From: Ctenosaura bakeri
Taxonomy: Eukaryota > Chordata > Lepidosauria > Squamata > Iguanidae
Direction of reading: 5' to 3'
Length of the DNA: 64,000 bases
NCBI GenBank assembly: GCA_948474755.1
Contig: CAOLHI010000251.1
Coordinates: forward strand, 744,001 to 808,000
The notes beneath the pieces are model-generated. The model did no database searches, was not told the origin of the DNA, and worked only from the letters and a program-made list of their open reading frames with translations. This document shows positions 1-11,420 of this stretch, piece by piece. Numbering within the stretch: the first letter of the stretch is position 1; every line of letters begins with the position of its first letter. The position numbers were made by a program, and so were the translations under genes.

Positions 1-419
1 GAGCTTAAGCTACACAAGCAGAAGACCACCAGTGCAATAAATCTTTTCCACTCTGTTCCTCCAGAGATATTTCTCCCAGTATATCTCTGACAGGCTCTTC
101 TAAAAGCCAAAGCCGCTCTTAAACAACATGGGTTGTGACTGCCAAGGAACAGCTATAGTCAGAGGGGAGGGCTGTTCACTCAAAGATCCTCCACTTGATT
201 TGTGCGTTTCTCTTTTCCAGAGCAGCCCCTCCATGACTCATTGGCCATGGTGGCTGGGGATTTCTGAGAACTGCAACTTTCCAAAGCTGTGGCTTAGATT
301 CAGTTGCTTTTCAACCAACATCTGTGTATTGTTGTTCTATTCTCTTAATACATAGATTCTCTATGCTTTCTATTATACTATCCGGGAAAAGATGCAGTTA
401 GAAAAAGTTTGCTGCTTAC

Positions 420-524
420 CTGACCAATCCAGCACTTTGCCCTCGTGAAACAGCAGCATCATACTGAGCCTGTGCAGATTTCTTCTCTTTGATTATTCCA
501 GGATATGTTTTTCCATCTATGGTC
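420..524 (-). CDS. ITIH4: ITIH4-like internal exon (part of the VIT domain)
   Basis: This 105-nt exon on the minus strand is bounded by an acceptor (a T-rich tract ending in AAG) and a donor reading CAG|GTAAGC. The first base completes an ATG codon started in the exon at 1605-1765. The translation then reads [14 protein letters not shown], followed by [19 protein letters not shown]. This pattern is diagnostic of the VIT domain of inter-alpha-trypsin-inhibitor heavy chains, which are secreted liver glycoproteins that bind hyaluronan. The PGIIKEK and AQAQY wording is closer to ITIH4 than to ITIH1, ITIH2, ITIH3 or ITIH5, and adjacency to MUSTN1 also fits ITIH4. A merged or ancestral ITIH3/4 copy cannot be excluded. 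The exon ends in phase 2, so the gene continues beyond base 1 of the window. Confidence 0.88.
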
Positions 525-1604
525 CTTAAAAAAAAAAAAGAATATTTTGAATGGGTTCAGTAATTAGAAAGAGGTGCATATAAAAGTTCAGACAGAGGTT
601 AGAGAGAAATCATATATGGCTATATATAGTTCATATATGGATATATACAGACACACACATATGAATTATATATGGGTGTACACACACACACATACACATA
701 CGCACAAACATATTGGTATAAAAAAGTAAACAAAACAAAACCTAAAGCCTACATTCCACCAGTATCACTTCCTCTGGATTTTCATTGTCCACATTTTAGT
801 TAAAAAATTACAAAGCTAAGGAATGAAGCAAACATTTAACTGCATTTAATTCAAAGCCATATCATAATAGATATCTGTTTGTGTGTGTATTTTCCTACAC
901 TGCAACTCTGTAAGATGGTGAGAAGAGAGACTGCTGCTCCTACAAAGCTGTCTTATCTTTTAAAACTGTTAATCCATCACTGCGCCATTTTCTTTTCTGC
1001 AACAGCACTGCAGGGGGGAAAAAGTCTATTAGCTTAATTTAAGGACGTGTTGTTATATGTGTTGCTGTTTATTTTATTTTAGATTTGCACTTTGGAATAA
1101 CAACAATATTCATAAAAAGTTGTGATTAAAACTCATCCCTTTCTCATTATGAAATGTGTACAAATAAGAAGGCTGTTTTCTGAACTATAAAAAATAGTTA
1201 ACTACTATGAGTGATTTATCACATTTAGAACTATTTAGTTTTTGTAAAGTCAAAGACTTTCATGAACAGAATCTATAGGTTGCTGTGGGTTTTCTGAGTT
1301 TTGAGGCCATGTTCTATTAGTATTTTCTCCTGACGCTTTGCCTTCAGGCACAAAAGGAGTTTTCTGTGTAAAAAAAAACCACACATTTTTTGTACAAGAG
1401 TTTTCCATGCAATAATGTTTTGCAGTGTATTTTGTGCAAAAATTGTGTATACAAACAAATTTTTCACAAAAAATAATTCTGATATATAAACAACAATTGA
1501 AAAACTGTACAAAAACTCAAATTCACTCAACAGAGACAAACTTTTGAAATGATTTGTCCTTTTGGGCTAGAATGACATACACAAAAATTTCCTTCCTTGC
1601 TTAC

Positions 1605-1765
1605 ATGCTAAAGTTTGTGATGAAGGCTGTCTTGGGTAACTCCACTTCAAAAACAGCTTCGTTGGACACATCCGCTCGGTTGACAACTCTGCTGGTGATG
1701 ACCGTGTGAGCAAACCGTGATGTAACTTTGCAGTCCACATGCAGGCTGTAGATTTCAATGTCACC
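1605..1765 (-). CDS. ITIH4: ITIH4-like exon (start of the VIT domain)
   Basis: This 161-nt exon follows a pyrimidine-rich acceptor (TTCTTTCTTCCTCAG) and ends at AGCAT|GTAAGC. It starts in phase 0 and reads [20 protein letters not shown], then [20 protein letters not shown], then [13 protein letters not shown] plus a split Met. This is the conserved N-terminal segment of ITIH mature chains ([20 protein letters not shown]). It splices in frame to the exon at 420-524 to give NFS-MTIDG. The intron between them is about 1.1 kb and contains only low-complexity sequence. Upstream exons (signal peptide and 5' UTR) must lie at higher coordinates and are not securely found. Confidence 0.9.
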
Positions 1766-1863
1766 CTGAGGAAGAAAGAACAATTGAACCCAAGTGAACT
1801 GGATTCAGTTCAATCCAGTTCTTACTATGGGTAAAGGAATGATTACAGAGCTATAATACTCAC

Positions 1864-1893
1864 CGCTGCAGTTTTTTTCTCTTTCTCTTCAAA
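1864..1893 (-). CDS. possible 30-nt ITIH4-like micro-exon
   Basis: A strong donor (GCG|GTGAGTAT) lies 98 bp upstream of the ITIH exon at 1605-1765. An AG sits 30 nt before it (CCATTAG). The 10 codons read FEEKEKKTAA with no stop and would join in phase 0 to GDIEIYS. Human ITIH genes have short, poorly conserved exons between the signal peptide and this conserved segment, so a micro-exon is plausible. The weakness is the acceptor, whose pyrimidine tract is poor. This could be a chance donor. Confidence 0.35.
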
Positions 1894-4361
1894 CTAATGG
1901 CAAAGTCAAATTATTGTTTTTATAAACTTTTTTTTAATCAGCTGTAGGTTTTATCTGCAACCAGAAGGCTAGGTTGGAGTAGATATGTCATACACCCAGC
2001 ATACCCAAAAACCATGTCCTGAGAAACCTAATTATTTTATATCAAAAATAGTGAGCCATAGAGATACTGAAAGGACATGTAGGCAGGAAATCTCTGTTTT
2101 CTGTCATACATCTTGGGGTATCTGACAAATTGACTCAACGGAAACTTGAAAGGATGGTCAGCAGCCATCAAGAAGACATGCTTGAATCTCCAGAGAGATA
2201 CTATCTTACAGGAAACAACAAAAATGTTTTGGTTGTATTTTCCTTGAACTAAAAAGGAAATACTCCATCTTAATAAAAAGTTGGGTCATCTGGCTTTCCC
2301 AGACATGGTGCACATATAACTAGGGATTTTTCTGATTCTTTTTGGGGAGTTGGAGAGATTCTTTTGAAGGAGTTGGAGTTGGGAATAGTTCTTGAGGAAG
2401 TTTTTGGAGGTTTGAGAGCTTAAAGTAAGGAGATTCTTTCAAATCTGCAAAACAATGAAGCTTGTCAGCTCCCTGCAGCCCCTCAAGGCGTGGCTGAGGC
2501 CGTTTCTTCCAGCTGAAGACTTCTGGATTGGTATCAAACCTTTTATGTCTCCTTTTCTTTCTTTCCTAATTTTCCTCTTTTTCTAACTTTCTATATAGTT
2601 TTGTATGCTTGTGGTGTGTGTGAGATGAGTGAGTGATTGTATGAATTTTAACTTTCTATAATCTATTAGCTCTTGAGTGAGTGTGGGTGTATATTAGCTT
2701 AAGTACAACCTATTGTTAGTCAATAAGAGTTATTCATTGTATCCCTTTGTGTGATTTCTGGCCTGATTCGGTTAAAATTGGGTTAAAAGATCCTTTAATT
2801 ACCCTGTCCTCTGTGCATGGCTCAAAGGAGCTGCTCAGAGCTAATTTTTTCCCCACAAGAGACAAATTTTGACAGCTTTTGGGAATCCTTTGAAGGAGGA
2901 TAGTCAAACAGGGTAAAAGAACCATGAATTCTGTGGGCCTTAGTATATCCCTCGGGCCAGCTGCATTTGACTGGATTAACAAACTGTGGGAGTAGGTTGG
3001 GTTTTTTTTTTTTTTTTAACCAAATAGCTACTAACTCTGGACTTTCTTCTTTTGAAACTTTTAAATTTATAGAGAAAAATGGATGTCCAAAGACTATAGA
3101 TATCTCAAGAGTCACTTTTCAATAATAATTCAAGATAACACTGACCATCCATGGTTATAGAATATGGTAGCAGCTGCTACGGCTTTCTTAATTGAAGTCT
3201 TATTTCCATGCTAAGTCAGAATTTTGCAAAGGTCAAATATGTATTTGTGAAGATATAAAGACAGGGAGAAGTGACAAAGTAGATAAAGTAGACAGGAAAG
3301 TTTAAATCAGAGATTGAAACATAACTGGCAAGGCTTTGCACATTCTGTTAACTACTAATGAGCTCCGGAATCTAAATCATTTACATTAATGTTGGATAAG
3401 GAAAATTATTTAACATATTAAATAGATTTATGAGAATTAACATTAGCAACAGAAACAATAGGGTCAATGGAGAGAATGGCATACATACTTTGGTTGACAT
3501 TACTGCTTGCAAATGACACATTTTGAGGGTAGCTCTTTTGTTCTTTGGGGAGTTTAAATCACCTTCCCCAAATTGACATTTTTCCAAATGTGTCCAATGT
3601 ATATCACAATTTGATTGCTGTCTGGGGATTATGACATTTGTAATCCAACATATTTGGAAAGTTCTAAGATGGGAAATGCCACTTACACTCCCCAAAGAGT
3701 ACATCCAAAGAACCAATAACAATAAAGGTGCCCTTTGGGAGTAGCAGTATCAACCACAAGTGTTATACAACAATTTTCTCCATCAAATCATGTCTCTAAC
3801 AACATGCTTATTCTGTTTACTCACCCTTCAAACTAGGGATAGAAAGGATATTATAAAAGTATCCAAATGATCACTGGAAGAAAGAATTCTTGAGTATCAG
3901 GAAACTCTTTTGCCAAGAATACTAGATAGAAAATAACTTCTCTGTTTAGGACTTATTTTTTGTGGAAATTCACATTTTTGTGCAGAAAATCCACAAAACA
4001 TGATTTTCTGTGCAGAAAAGACTATTTCTACATATAAAACGTTTCTGTGCAGAACATGGGGTTTTCTGTGAGAAACAACATCTGTTTTTTGCAAACACCT
4101 CCTCCCACAATTCTTGAGGTTTGGTTACTTTCTTAGAGGGGGAAGAAAAAGAGCAAACCTATTTGTTGCCGTCCCTGGGAATAAAACTGATGAAGATTTA
4201 TTTTCTTGCTTCCAGTAGTTGATTATTTCAAGAGTAAAGAGCATGAAATGTGATAAAATATTTCTAATACATCTTTTTAAAATGCTCTTAAAAGTAACTT
4301 GAAATATTAACTAGAATACATTATGTATTGCAAGAAACCAACTGATGGACAGCTCCAAATT
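1894..4361. other. non-coding spacer or intron, no clear gene
   Basis: AT-rich sequence upstream of the ITIH exons. I see only short low-complexity runs (a poly-T tract near 3001-3018) and a loose internal repeat built on TTTCTGTGCAGAA around 3955-4095. A similar motif set occurs at 1310-1500. Part of the ITIH 5' region may lie here, but no exon with a signal peptide and matching splice sites could be supported. Confidence 0.5.
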
Positions 4362-4568
4362 GATTGAAAAGTCTCAGATTTTGTTCCTGTTCTTTCTGAT
4401 TTTATTCTGGGTTAAAATAAACCAACCTGTGGAGCTGGTATAAAAAGTTTCTGATTGTACCAGAAGTAGGTTCAAAATATTCTGGGACAAACAGAATGAG
4501 TATGGATTTCCAAAATAAAATCGAAAAGAACAGGAACAAAACCTAGGCAGTTTCTAGTCTTTTTAATC
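4362..4568. repeat. foldback (inverted-repeat) element, about 207 bp
   Basis: The arm at 4378-4410 and the arm at 4510-4542 are inverted copies of each other, with about 29 of 32 positions paired. The pairing continues more weakly outward to 4362 and 4568. This is the layout of a small non-autonomous DNA transposon. No target duplication was established and there is no coding capacity. Confidence 0.55.
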
Positions 4569-5116
4569 AGCCTGGATGCACCCAACATTCTTCCCAATTG
4601 TTGCACTACTTTTGGAATATGACCCAGTTATGCCATCTTTGTTGTACAAGGTAACTTGTTTCATCTAACTGCACCACTTTAGCTCATTATTTATGATCAC
4701 TCATTTCAATGAAAACATTATGCAGTTGTCAGGTTAGATTTGTAAAAACAGAAGCTAACCAAAGCTAATGAAGACAGAAGTAAGATTATGCTCACATTTT
4801 ATTTTAAACAAATCTTTGCAAATTTTTTTCAGTTACAGGCACATCGAAAGCTGCCATCCGACAAGTCTTAATTTTGGTTCATTTAGTTCTGTTTTATCTA
4901 TACTGACTGAGAGAGAAGGCCAAACTGACTTAGAGGCCATAGAATTAATATTCACAAACTCTGATCTTTAATTCCAACCATGCCTGACCAAAGACTAAAT
5001 CTGTGACCATTTGCATGTGAAAAAGTACAACAAGTCCTCTGTCTTTGAGCTATGGCTCCTCTCAGACTATAAATTAAAATAGCCTTTTATCTCCTGTCGG
5101 TATTTCAAGATGTGTT

Positions 5117-5166
5117 TGTTGTGTGTCTTCAAGTTGTTTCGAGCTTGTGATAACAGCAGCCTTAAT
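5117..5166 (-). repeat. SINE/BovB 3' tail fragment
   Basis: The stretch beginning TTGTGTGTCTTCAAGTTGTT is the reverse complement of the AACAACTTGAAGACACACAA-type tail shared by Sauria-type SINEs and BovB LINEs elsewhere in this window. Only the tail remains. Confidence 0.5.
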
Positions 5167-6183
5167 TCAGCTTCGCACGCTCAAATTGAGAATTGCAGTA
5201 AGCATCTTTAAAAAAGAAAATACTGGATTGTATATGGTAACATGTATGTGCAATTCACTATTGCCTTCATTTTTCTTGGACTTTCAGTTCTTCTTCTGAG
5301 GAGTCCCCTGGCAAGGAAAGCTCATGGAAAATTACATCTCAGTTTACAAAATCAAAAATTGCCTTTCCAGCATCTGTAGTATAGATCCCCAAATTCAAAC
5401 ATTAAAATAGGTTCTAATTACTGGCTAGACATTGTAAATACATGTATTCCCTCCCATCACCTTCTGAATGTGAGCAAGAAAGGAGAGGGAGGGAAGAGAG
5501 GAGAGAGGGAGATGTTTAAGAATAAAAGGCAAATACCTGGGATGCAACCGGTTGTGCTAACGCTTTCAGAGAGGAAAAGACCAGCAACAAAACAAAAAAT
5601 TGTTGTTCCATTTCGTGAGTGTCAAATCCACAGAAGAAAACTAGTTAAGAGAGGAAAGAGCTTTAAAAAATAAATCTGCTAATCAGACTTAAACATGTCA
5701 GAAGATTCCTCTCTCCCTCCTCAGTTCTCTTATTTATATATGGAAGTAGATTTATACTACAATATTTTTTTTGAAAACTGCTAATGTGTAAGAGAGAGAT
5801 GAAACCTTTTAGAGTATCCGGGAAAGAGTCAGAGACACAATGGGATTCTGACCTCCCACGCGCTTGCTCAACATGTTGAGGAAGAATAAGACTAATATTT
5901 ACTAATTGATCAGAACATTTCTGCTCATCCCTCAACATTGTTGAGCAAGTGAGTGGATGGTTTCCAAATATATCTCCAAGCCTTTTATAGATACTTTAGA
6001 ATAAAGTATCTAGTTATCAGAGCTTAGAAGTAACTGATTACATGTCATTAATTTCCTTTTGCAAAATTAAGGCATAAACATGTCTTATAAGGTACTAAGG
6101 GATAATGCCATTTCTTTTACATTGTACTTCCTTTATAGTTACAAGGTGCGTATCTCCAACTATAGCTTTACAGTTACAGGGTG

Positions 6184-7004
6184 CATATCTCCAACGGTCC
6201 CCGTTTTGCAGTGACAGTTCCAATTAGTCCTTTGTCTTCTCACCTTTACAACTGCTTTTCCAATGTCCCAGGTTCCCTCTCCTCCTCCCACTTTCCCCTT
6301 TTGTCTTCAGCTTAATTCCACTGGGACAAACTGAGGCCATTTCCACATGGGTTAAAAAAAACCGTGCAGTGCATCCTCCACAGAGGACGTCTGCACCTTG
6401 GAGCGGACTGGGTCTGGACTACTTAGCATAGATACGCACCTCAGTCCACTCTTGAGTGACCCCAAGTGGTCCTCCAGCGTGTTTTTCAAAAACCTGATTT
6501 TTCAGGTTTTTCAAAATGCTGGCGCGCCCCATTGCGTGCCTGCTCTCCAATGCAGATTCTCAGGCTCACACCAATGCGAGCCTGTGATCTGTGAAGGGTG
6601 GGCTTTAGGCTGGTGAGCTTCAGTGGTTGGTTGTGACCCATGACCAACCATAAGCCGCCATTTTGGATGCTGGAGCAGTGCGAATCTGCGATCATGGACT
6701 GCTCCTCCTCGCCCCGGACCAAAAGAAGATCCGGTGAGTAGCGGCCGGGAGTGATTCCCTTGCTGTGTGTGGAAATGGCCTGAGCTCAAAGTGCAGGTAA
6801 TTTACACCCAATTAACTCAGAAATGAGGAGAGGAGAGGAGAGGGCAGAATCCTACCCTTCCTATAAGGCTCAGGCAACAGCAAATTGCTGCAGCTTGTCT
6901 AGCATGTATATTCTCTCTCATCAATAACTTCTGCCAAATTGACCACACATTGACATCGCTGGGCCCCGTGTGTCCTGCTTTTCAGCTGTGAAATATTGGA
7001 GGTT
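6184..7004. repeat. CCTCCAAC-terminus repeat, interrupted
   Basis: One copy of an unclassified family of about 300-380 bp. Copies also occur at 8379-8672, 9229-9588, 24123-25150 and 28874-29218. Shared landmarks are a start like TACCCTCCAAC, a mid block with TGTCCC and a run of CT, then AAAGTGCAAAAGTAGTTTGC, CAAACTACTGCAGC and TTGACCACACATTGA, and an end near GTGAAATGTTGGAGG. The start and end are inverted relative to each other. This copy is split by the element at 6334-6781. Confidence 0.6.
6334..6781. mobile_element. non-autonomous DNA element with GGCCATTTCCACA termini
   Basis: It begins AGGCCATTTCCACA and ends with the exact reverse complement, giving 14-bp terminal inverted repeats. 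It sits inside the repeat at 6184-7004. A CTGAG copy is found at each junction, overlapping the ends of the inverted repeat, so it may be a short target duplication. The interior is fairly GC-rich and has no conserved protein. Related termini are seen at 7950-8356, 10254-10358 and 30216-30282. Confidence 0.65.
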
Positions 7005-7009
7005 ACATT

Positions 7010-7945
7010 GTACATTAGCTGTGGAGGTTGAATCCGTAGAAAATGGGATATCAAAAAAAAGACAATTTTCACACTGTTCGTTAACTTTCAAAGAGTTGGT
7101 TTGGCATAAAAAGTGTGGGGGCTGAAAGCTAGCACATAGGTCTAGTAGGTCGTTAGTTGACTCTGAAATGTGAACATAGTAAATTCTGCCTCAAAAAATG
7201 TTAAGAAGATAAAAGTCTTCCCTTGAAGAAGACAGTTTGAGGGTTTTTGTTTGTTTGTTTTTGGTTTTTGGTTACATATATTTGTAATGAAAGCCAGTTT
7301 ATAAATATACATATGCCAGCACCATGTTTGCGACACGTGCATATATATGTAAGTGCAGCTTACACAGACATATGTCCCAATTGGGGTGGAGTGCTCTTAT
7401 GCTCTGCCCCAAAACCTCCCTCTCTGGAAGCTGCTATCAAGTCCAAGGAGGGGAACTGCTGCTCTTCCTTCTTACAGATGGGAAGGGAAGCAGGGGGAGG
7501 CACTTTAGGCCATGAAGTTATGGCTGCTTTGGTTTCCTGGTGGAAACAAAAGAAGAGTACACTCCATTCATGGGTGCACCGTCCCCTCACTAAATTGCAT
7601 CCAGTCTGAATCATCCCTCCCCTTCCCCTTTGGTAGCCAGCAGCAGCAACAGCTCATCCCTTGGTTGGACAGCTGCCAGGAGGGGAGAAGGACAAGGAAC
7701 TGCATGAACAGATGTGCACTCCAATATAGGATCATGCTTATAGTCTATAATGTAGACACTGTTCTTGTTTAGAGCTAGCTATCTTCCTTTCCAATAGTTC
7801 CTTGAAATACTTCTGCTCCACAATGTCATTTTGAAGTCAGTGAGCAAATGACGGGTAACAGTGTTGCCATAAAGTTATTTGCGGGGGGGGGGAGAGCAGA
7901 ACTGGCATCTGCGTTTGGAGCTGAGCATTGTCTCTGTATTTTAAA
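7010..7945. other. non-coding interval without recognised feature
   Basis: No gene or clear repeat family was recognised here apart from a poly-G run at about 7882-7891. Short ORFs on both strands have no family features. Confidence 0.4.
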
Positions 7946-7949
7946 CCAT

Positions 7950-8356
7950 GGCCCTTTCTGCATGATGTCGCTGTCTCGTTTCTACCACAGGATGGCAGCG
8001 GTCGACAGGTTGCGCTTGTGCATGATGTCATTGCCATCCCCCTGCCATCCTGTCGCAGAGCGTCATGCTTGTGCAGTTTTCGCAAAACGGAAAAAATCCG
8101 TTTTGAATTTGCAATCATGCGGCACTCCCGTCACTTCTGGCCATGCAGAAGCTACGGAAGTGCACTGGAAACACTTCCATACATAGCACAGCAATGGAAA
8201 AAGCCCAGCTGCGCTGCGGAAGGAAGACATGGTGCCATTGTGTTCTCTTCTACATGGACCGAGTGGGTGAAGAGGGGAGCATTGCTGACGCGCTCCCTTC
8301 TGGACCCTGGACTGCAGTGAGATGACGCAGAAGAGCGTTGTCATGCAGAAATGGCC
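7950..8356. mobile_element. non-autonomous DNA element with GGCC(A/C)TTTCTGCATGA termini
   Basis: The left end GGCCCTTTCTGCATGA is mirrored at the right end by TCATGCAGAAATGGCC, a 16-bp inverted repeat with one mismatch. The interior is GC-richer than its surroundings and contains repeated GCATGATGTC and TGCCATCC motifs. It lies about 20 bp from the next repeat (8379-8672). Overlapping ORFs on both strands look like by-products of composition. Confidence 0.62.
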
Positions 8357-8378
8357 CATGTTAATGTGACCTGTAGCA

Positions 8379-8672
8379 TACCTTCCAACTGTCCCAATGT
8401 GGCAGGGACACTCTTGCTTCACTTTTTAAGCTACTTTTAAAATGTCTCGATTTCTCTCTTTTCCTCCTTCCTTACTTCTGTTGCTGCAAATTGATGTCAA
8501 AGTGCAAAAGTAGTTTGCATTCAATTTGGCAGGCTGGAGGGGGCAGGAGAAGGCAGAATCTTGTCCTTCCCATGAGACTCAGACAACAGCAAACTACTGC
8601 AGTTCATCCTAGCTTCTGTGTTCTCCCTGATTCATAACTTCTGCAATTTTGACCACATCTGTGAAATGCTGG
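8379..8672. repeat. CCTCCAAC-terminus repeat
   Basis: Begins TACCTTCCAACTGTCCC and ends near CATCTGTGAAATGCTGG. It has the same internal landmarks as the copy at 6184-7004 (TTTTAAAATGTCTCG, AAAGTGCAAAAGTAGTTTGC, AACAGCAAACTACTGCAG). Superfamily not assigned. Confidence 0.6.
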
Positions 8673-8807
8673 TGCATATGCTGTCATAAGTGAGCAGTTG
8701 TTTAAAACTGGGGAGCTATCTGTAGACATGTATAGGCCCAGAACCAATGAGAAGGTAGTATTATTCTCCAGACCTGGCAGCTTGTGTTTGAGTGGTCCAA
8801 ACTACAT

Positions 8808-9220
8808 GTCGTTGTGTGCTTTCAAGTTGTTTCCAACTTGCAGCAACCCTACAGTGAACCTATCATGGTTTTTTCTGGGGCTGAGTGTGTTATATGTCCA
8901 AAGTCACCCAGTGGGTTTCCATGGCTGAGCTGAGAATTGAACCCCAGTTTCCAGACAGAGGCTTATCTAGCATAAAAAGCACCTAGGGCAAGCAGGCAAG
9001 CAGGCATACATGAACGTTGTGCCCCTACCTCCATGACTGCTGCTGCTGCTGCTGCCTCCTCTTCCCCCTCCTCCTTCTCCTCTGCCGCTTCTGGTACTGC
9101 TTTTTGCACACACCCTGGCATTGGCGCCCAGGGCATGTATACTGCTTGCCCCACCCTGGATATGCCTCTGTCTCCAGGGTCCATAGCCCAATGCTCAAAC
9201 CACTACACCACATTGGCTCT
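8808..9220 (-). mobile_element. Sauria-type tRNA-derived SINE, split by a hAT-like element
   Basis: On the minus strand, 9220-9171 carries the tRNA-like head (AGCCAATGTGGTGTAGTGG, GAGCATTGGGCTATGG). After a gap, 8955-8808 carries the body (CCCACTGGGTGACTTTGG) and the BovB-like tail ending GAAAGCACACAACGAC. The gap 8956-9170 is a separate insertion flanked by an imperfect 8-bp duplication of SINE sequence. Confidence 0.78.
8956..9170. mobile_element. hAT-like MITE with CAGAGGC ends, short form
   Basis: 215-bp insertion inside the SINE at 8808-9220. The left end CAGAGGCTTATCTAG and the right end CTGGATATGCCTCTG are inverted copies. The flanking 8-mers TTTCCAGA (8948-8955) and TCTCCAGG (9171-9178) are an imperfect target duplication. 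An 8-bp duplication and CAGAGGC-type ends are features of the hAT superfamily. The core holds a short CTG/CTC-rich run. Longer relatives are at 19906-20662 and 24310-24964. Confidence 0.72.
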
Positions 9221-9228
9221 CAAACCAT

Positions 9229-9588
9229 ATACCCTCCAACATTTCACAGATGAAAAACAGGATGCCTGTGGCCAAGCACCATCAGAGTGTGATCAGGATG
9301 GCAAAATTTATTAATGTGGAAGAACAGACAAGCTGGGAGAGACTGCAGCAGTTTGCCTTTGCCTGAGTCTACTGGGAAGGGCAAAATTCTGTCCCCTCCT
9401 ATCCTTCTTCCACCATTGAGATAACTGATTGCGGACTTCTTTTTCACCTTGATCTCAGTTTGCACTAGTGGAAGGAAGCAGAGGACAAAGAAGGAAAGTG
9501 GGAGGAGGAAAGAGAAACTAGGACCTTTTCAAGCAGCTGAAAAAGTAGGACAACAGAAGATTAATTGGGGCTGTCCCTGCCAAATCAG
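9229..9588 (-). repeat. CCTCCAAC-terminus repeat, reverse copy
   Basis: Begins TACCCTCCAACATTTCACAG and runs in the opposite direction to the other copies, with recognisable GGGACAGCCCCAATTAATC-like text (reverse strand) at the far end. It abuts the SINE ending at 9220. Confidence 0.6.
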
Positions 9589-10253
9589 AACAGAATGTTC
9601 AGAACAAAATTAGGAGCTGTATGTGACAACAAATAATGTTGTAATGTTCTGTTTCGGATCTTTCCTGAAATATGTTGCTACTGAATACAGTACTAGTCTT
9701 GTCTTTTTTTTTTTTTTTTAATCTGCACTGGGCGGGTGTCATAGTTTGAAAACTATTTGCAGCTAATTCATGATTTTTGAGTCTCTGTCTTGTGGTTGCA
9801 TTGGAGAGCTTAACTGGAGACAAAAAAAAATTGGTGGTACATTCTAGATACAAACTGGAAGCATGTGAGTATGTGTAGCAATTGGCTGGTTTTCTGTGTT
9901 ACATGGAACTTACAATATATACACTTAAATGGAACTCATGGGCAAAAAGAGGGAAAAAAATTCTGCATATCGTTAGTTATAAATTCTGAACATATTAAAA
10001 AATCTATAAAGAAAATACATAGAATATGTAGAATGGTCCATATATGTATAACAGGAAATGATGTAATCCTGAAAGATGGCTACCATTGTAATGCTTGCTG
10101 AGTGTTCGTTTCATATTCCCTTTGAGCAGTGATGTAGTAGCACCCAGATTTTCAAAGACAGCAAAAATGACCAGTTCCTGGTAAGTGCATAACTACACAA
10201 CAAGCATAGCATTATCCACAAAGAATGCCCCTCATAAGGATCATTGCAATAAG

Positions 10254-10358
10254 GGCCATTTTCACACTCAGGCCCCTCCCAAAACAGCAAACCCCAGGAT
10301 TCCATAGGATGTTGAAAGTGGAATCATAGCACTACAACAATCTAGTGTGAAAATGGCC
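10254..10358. mobile_element. 105-bp MITE with perfect 15-bp inverted termini
   Basis: Starts GGCCATTTTCACACT and ends AGTGTGAAAATGGCC, a perfect 15-bp inverted repeat. It is a deletion-type relative of the 6334-6781 and 7950-8356 elements. No exact 8-bp duplication was found in the flanks. Confidence 0.62.
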
Positions 10359-10505
10359 AAGGTGTCCACCAATTTGTTGCAATGGATAGATGAATCCGAC
10401 AGTTTCATTTTCAGAATTTTGCAAATCTCACTTTCTTGCCATTCAGTGAAGAAATTTGCTTATTTTGCTATATTCATCTCAATATTTTGTTATATTCATT
10501 TCAAT

Positions 10506-10671
10506 GTGCTGCCTCGGAGTGTAGTGGAGGCTCCTTCCTTGGAGGTTTTTAAGCAGAGACTAGATGGCCATCTGTTGGGAGTGCTTTGAGGGTGTTTCTG
10601 CATGGCAGGGAGTTGGACTGGATGGCCCCTGGGGTCTCTTCCGACTCTACTTTTCTATGATTCTATGATTC
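10506..10671 (+). mobile_element. CR1 LINE 3' end fragment
   Basis: Contains the last codons of CR1 ORF2 ([20 protein letters not shown]), the short 3' UTR (GGATGGCCCCTGGGGTCTC) and the microsatellite-like end TTCTATGATTCTATGATTC that is diagnostic of CR1. It is a heavily 5'-truncated copy. Confidence 0.88.
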
Positions 10672-11420
10672 AAAGACAATCCAAAACAAATTCTCAGTAC
10701 CAGCCAAACTCAATAGGTAGAACCACTTCAGTATGAAGAGGATCATACTATACCTGCTTTCATGTGGTTGGAAGGAGTCTTTAAGAGAAAAAGAGATGAG
10801 AAACTTTATTTGGCACTGCAAACATGACTGGATACACAGGCATTCAAAGAGAAATTTCTAAGTGTTCAAAGTCCTCTGCCTGGATTGTAAGCTTTGATTT
10901 CTTTCTTGTTCAGATTTTGTTTTTCTAAAATCACAGCTCCATCTCATAGTACTTACAAAGAAATCAATTAATTTTGCAAAATGCTCCTCGAAATATGAGC
11001 TGAACAAAATTATTATCCATCTGTAATCACTGCTGTTTTACTCAGCCTATTTCCTTTTTGTTTCTTCTTCCCAAGGCAATGACAAGGGAAGGTTTGCTGC
11101 TCTTTCTGTCTCAACTGTAGCGAGCTTTTATCCAGATAGTCAAGTGGACAGCAGGACTGTGTGAAAAACTGGAGATGAGAGCTCAGACCTTTTCTACAGC
11201 TCTTAACCACTCCCCACAGTTATATATTTTAGAACAGTAAGACAACTGGAATGCCTGGTCCTACATAAATCACTGTGCTGCAATGGAAAGATGCATATGT
11301 CTCTATATGAACACACCTCATCAGGTTTAAAACAGCTTCATTAGTTTCTTGCTAGTACTTGGGCAAATTTAAAATGTTAGTTCTTAATGTGTAAATAAGG
11401 GTGGGCAACTGTCAGAGGGG

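Noticed and set aside
128..355. Short plus-strand ORF at the left edge
   Set aside because: It lies in an ITIH intron on the opposite strand, with no family features.
3381..3722. 113-codon minus-strand ORF with a hydrophobic start
   Set aside because: Its start is TTG, not ATG, and no splice arrangement links it to the ITIH exons.
7510..7720. Minus-strand start with hydrophobic residues (MQFLVLLPSWQ), considered as the ITIH signal-peptide exon
   Set aside because: No donor in a phase compatible with the ITIH exon, and no promoter context.
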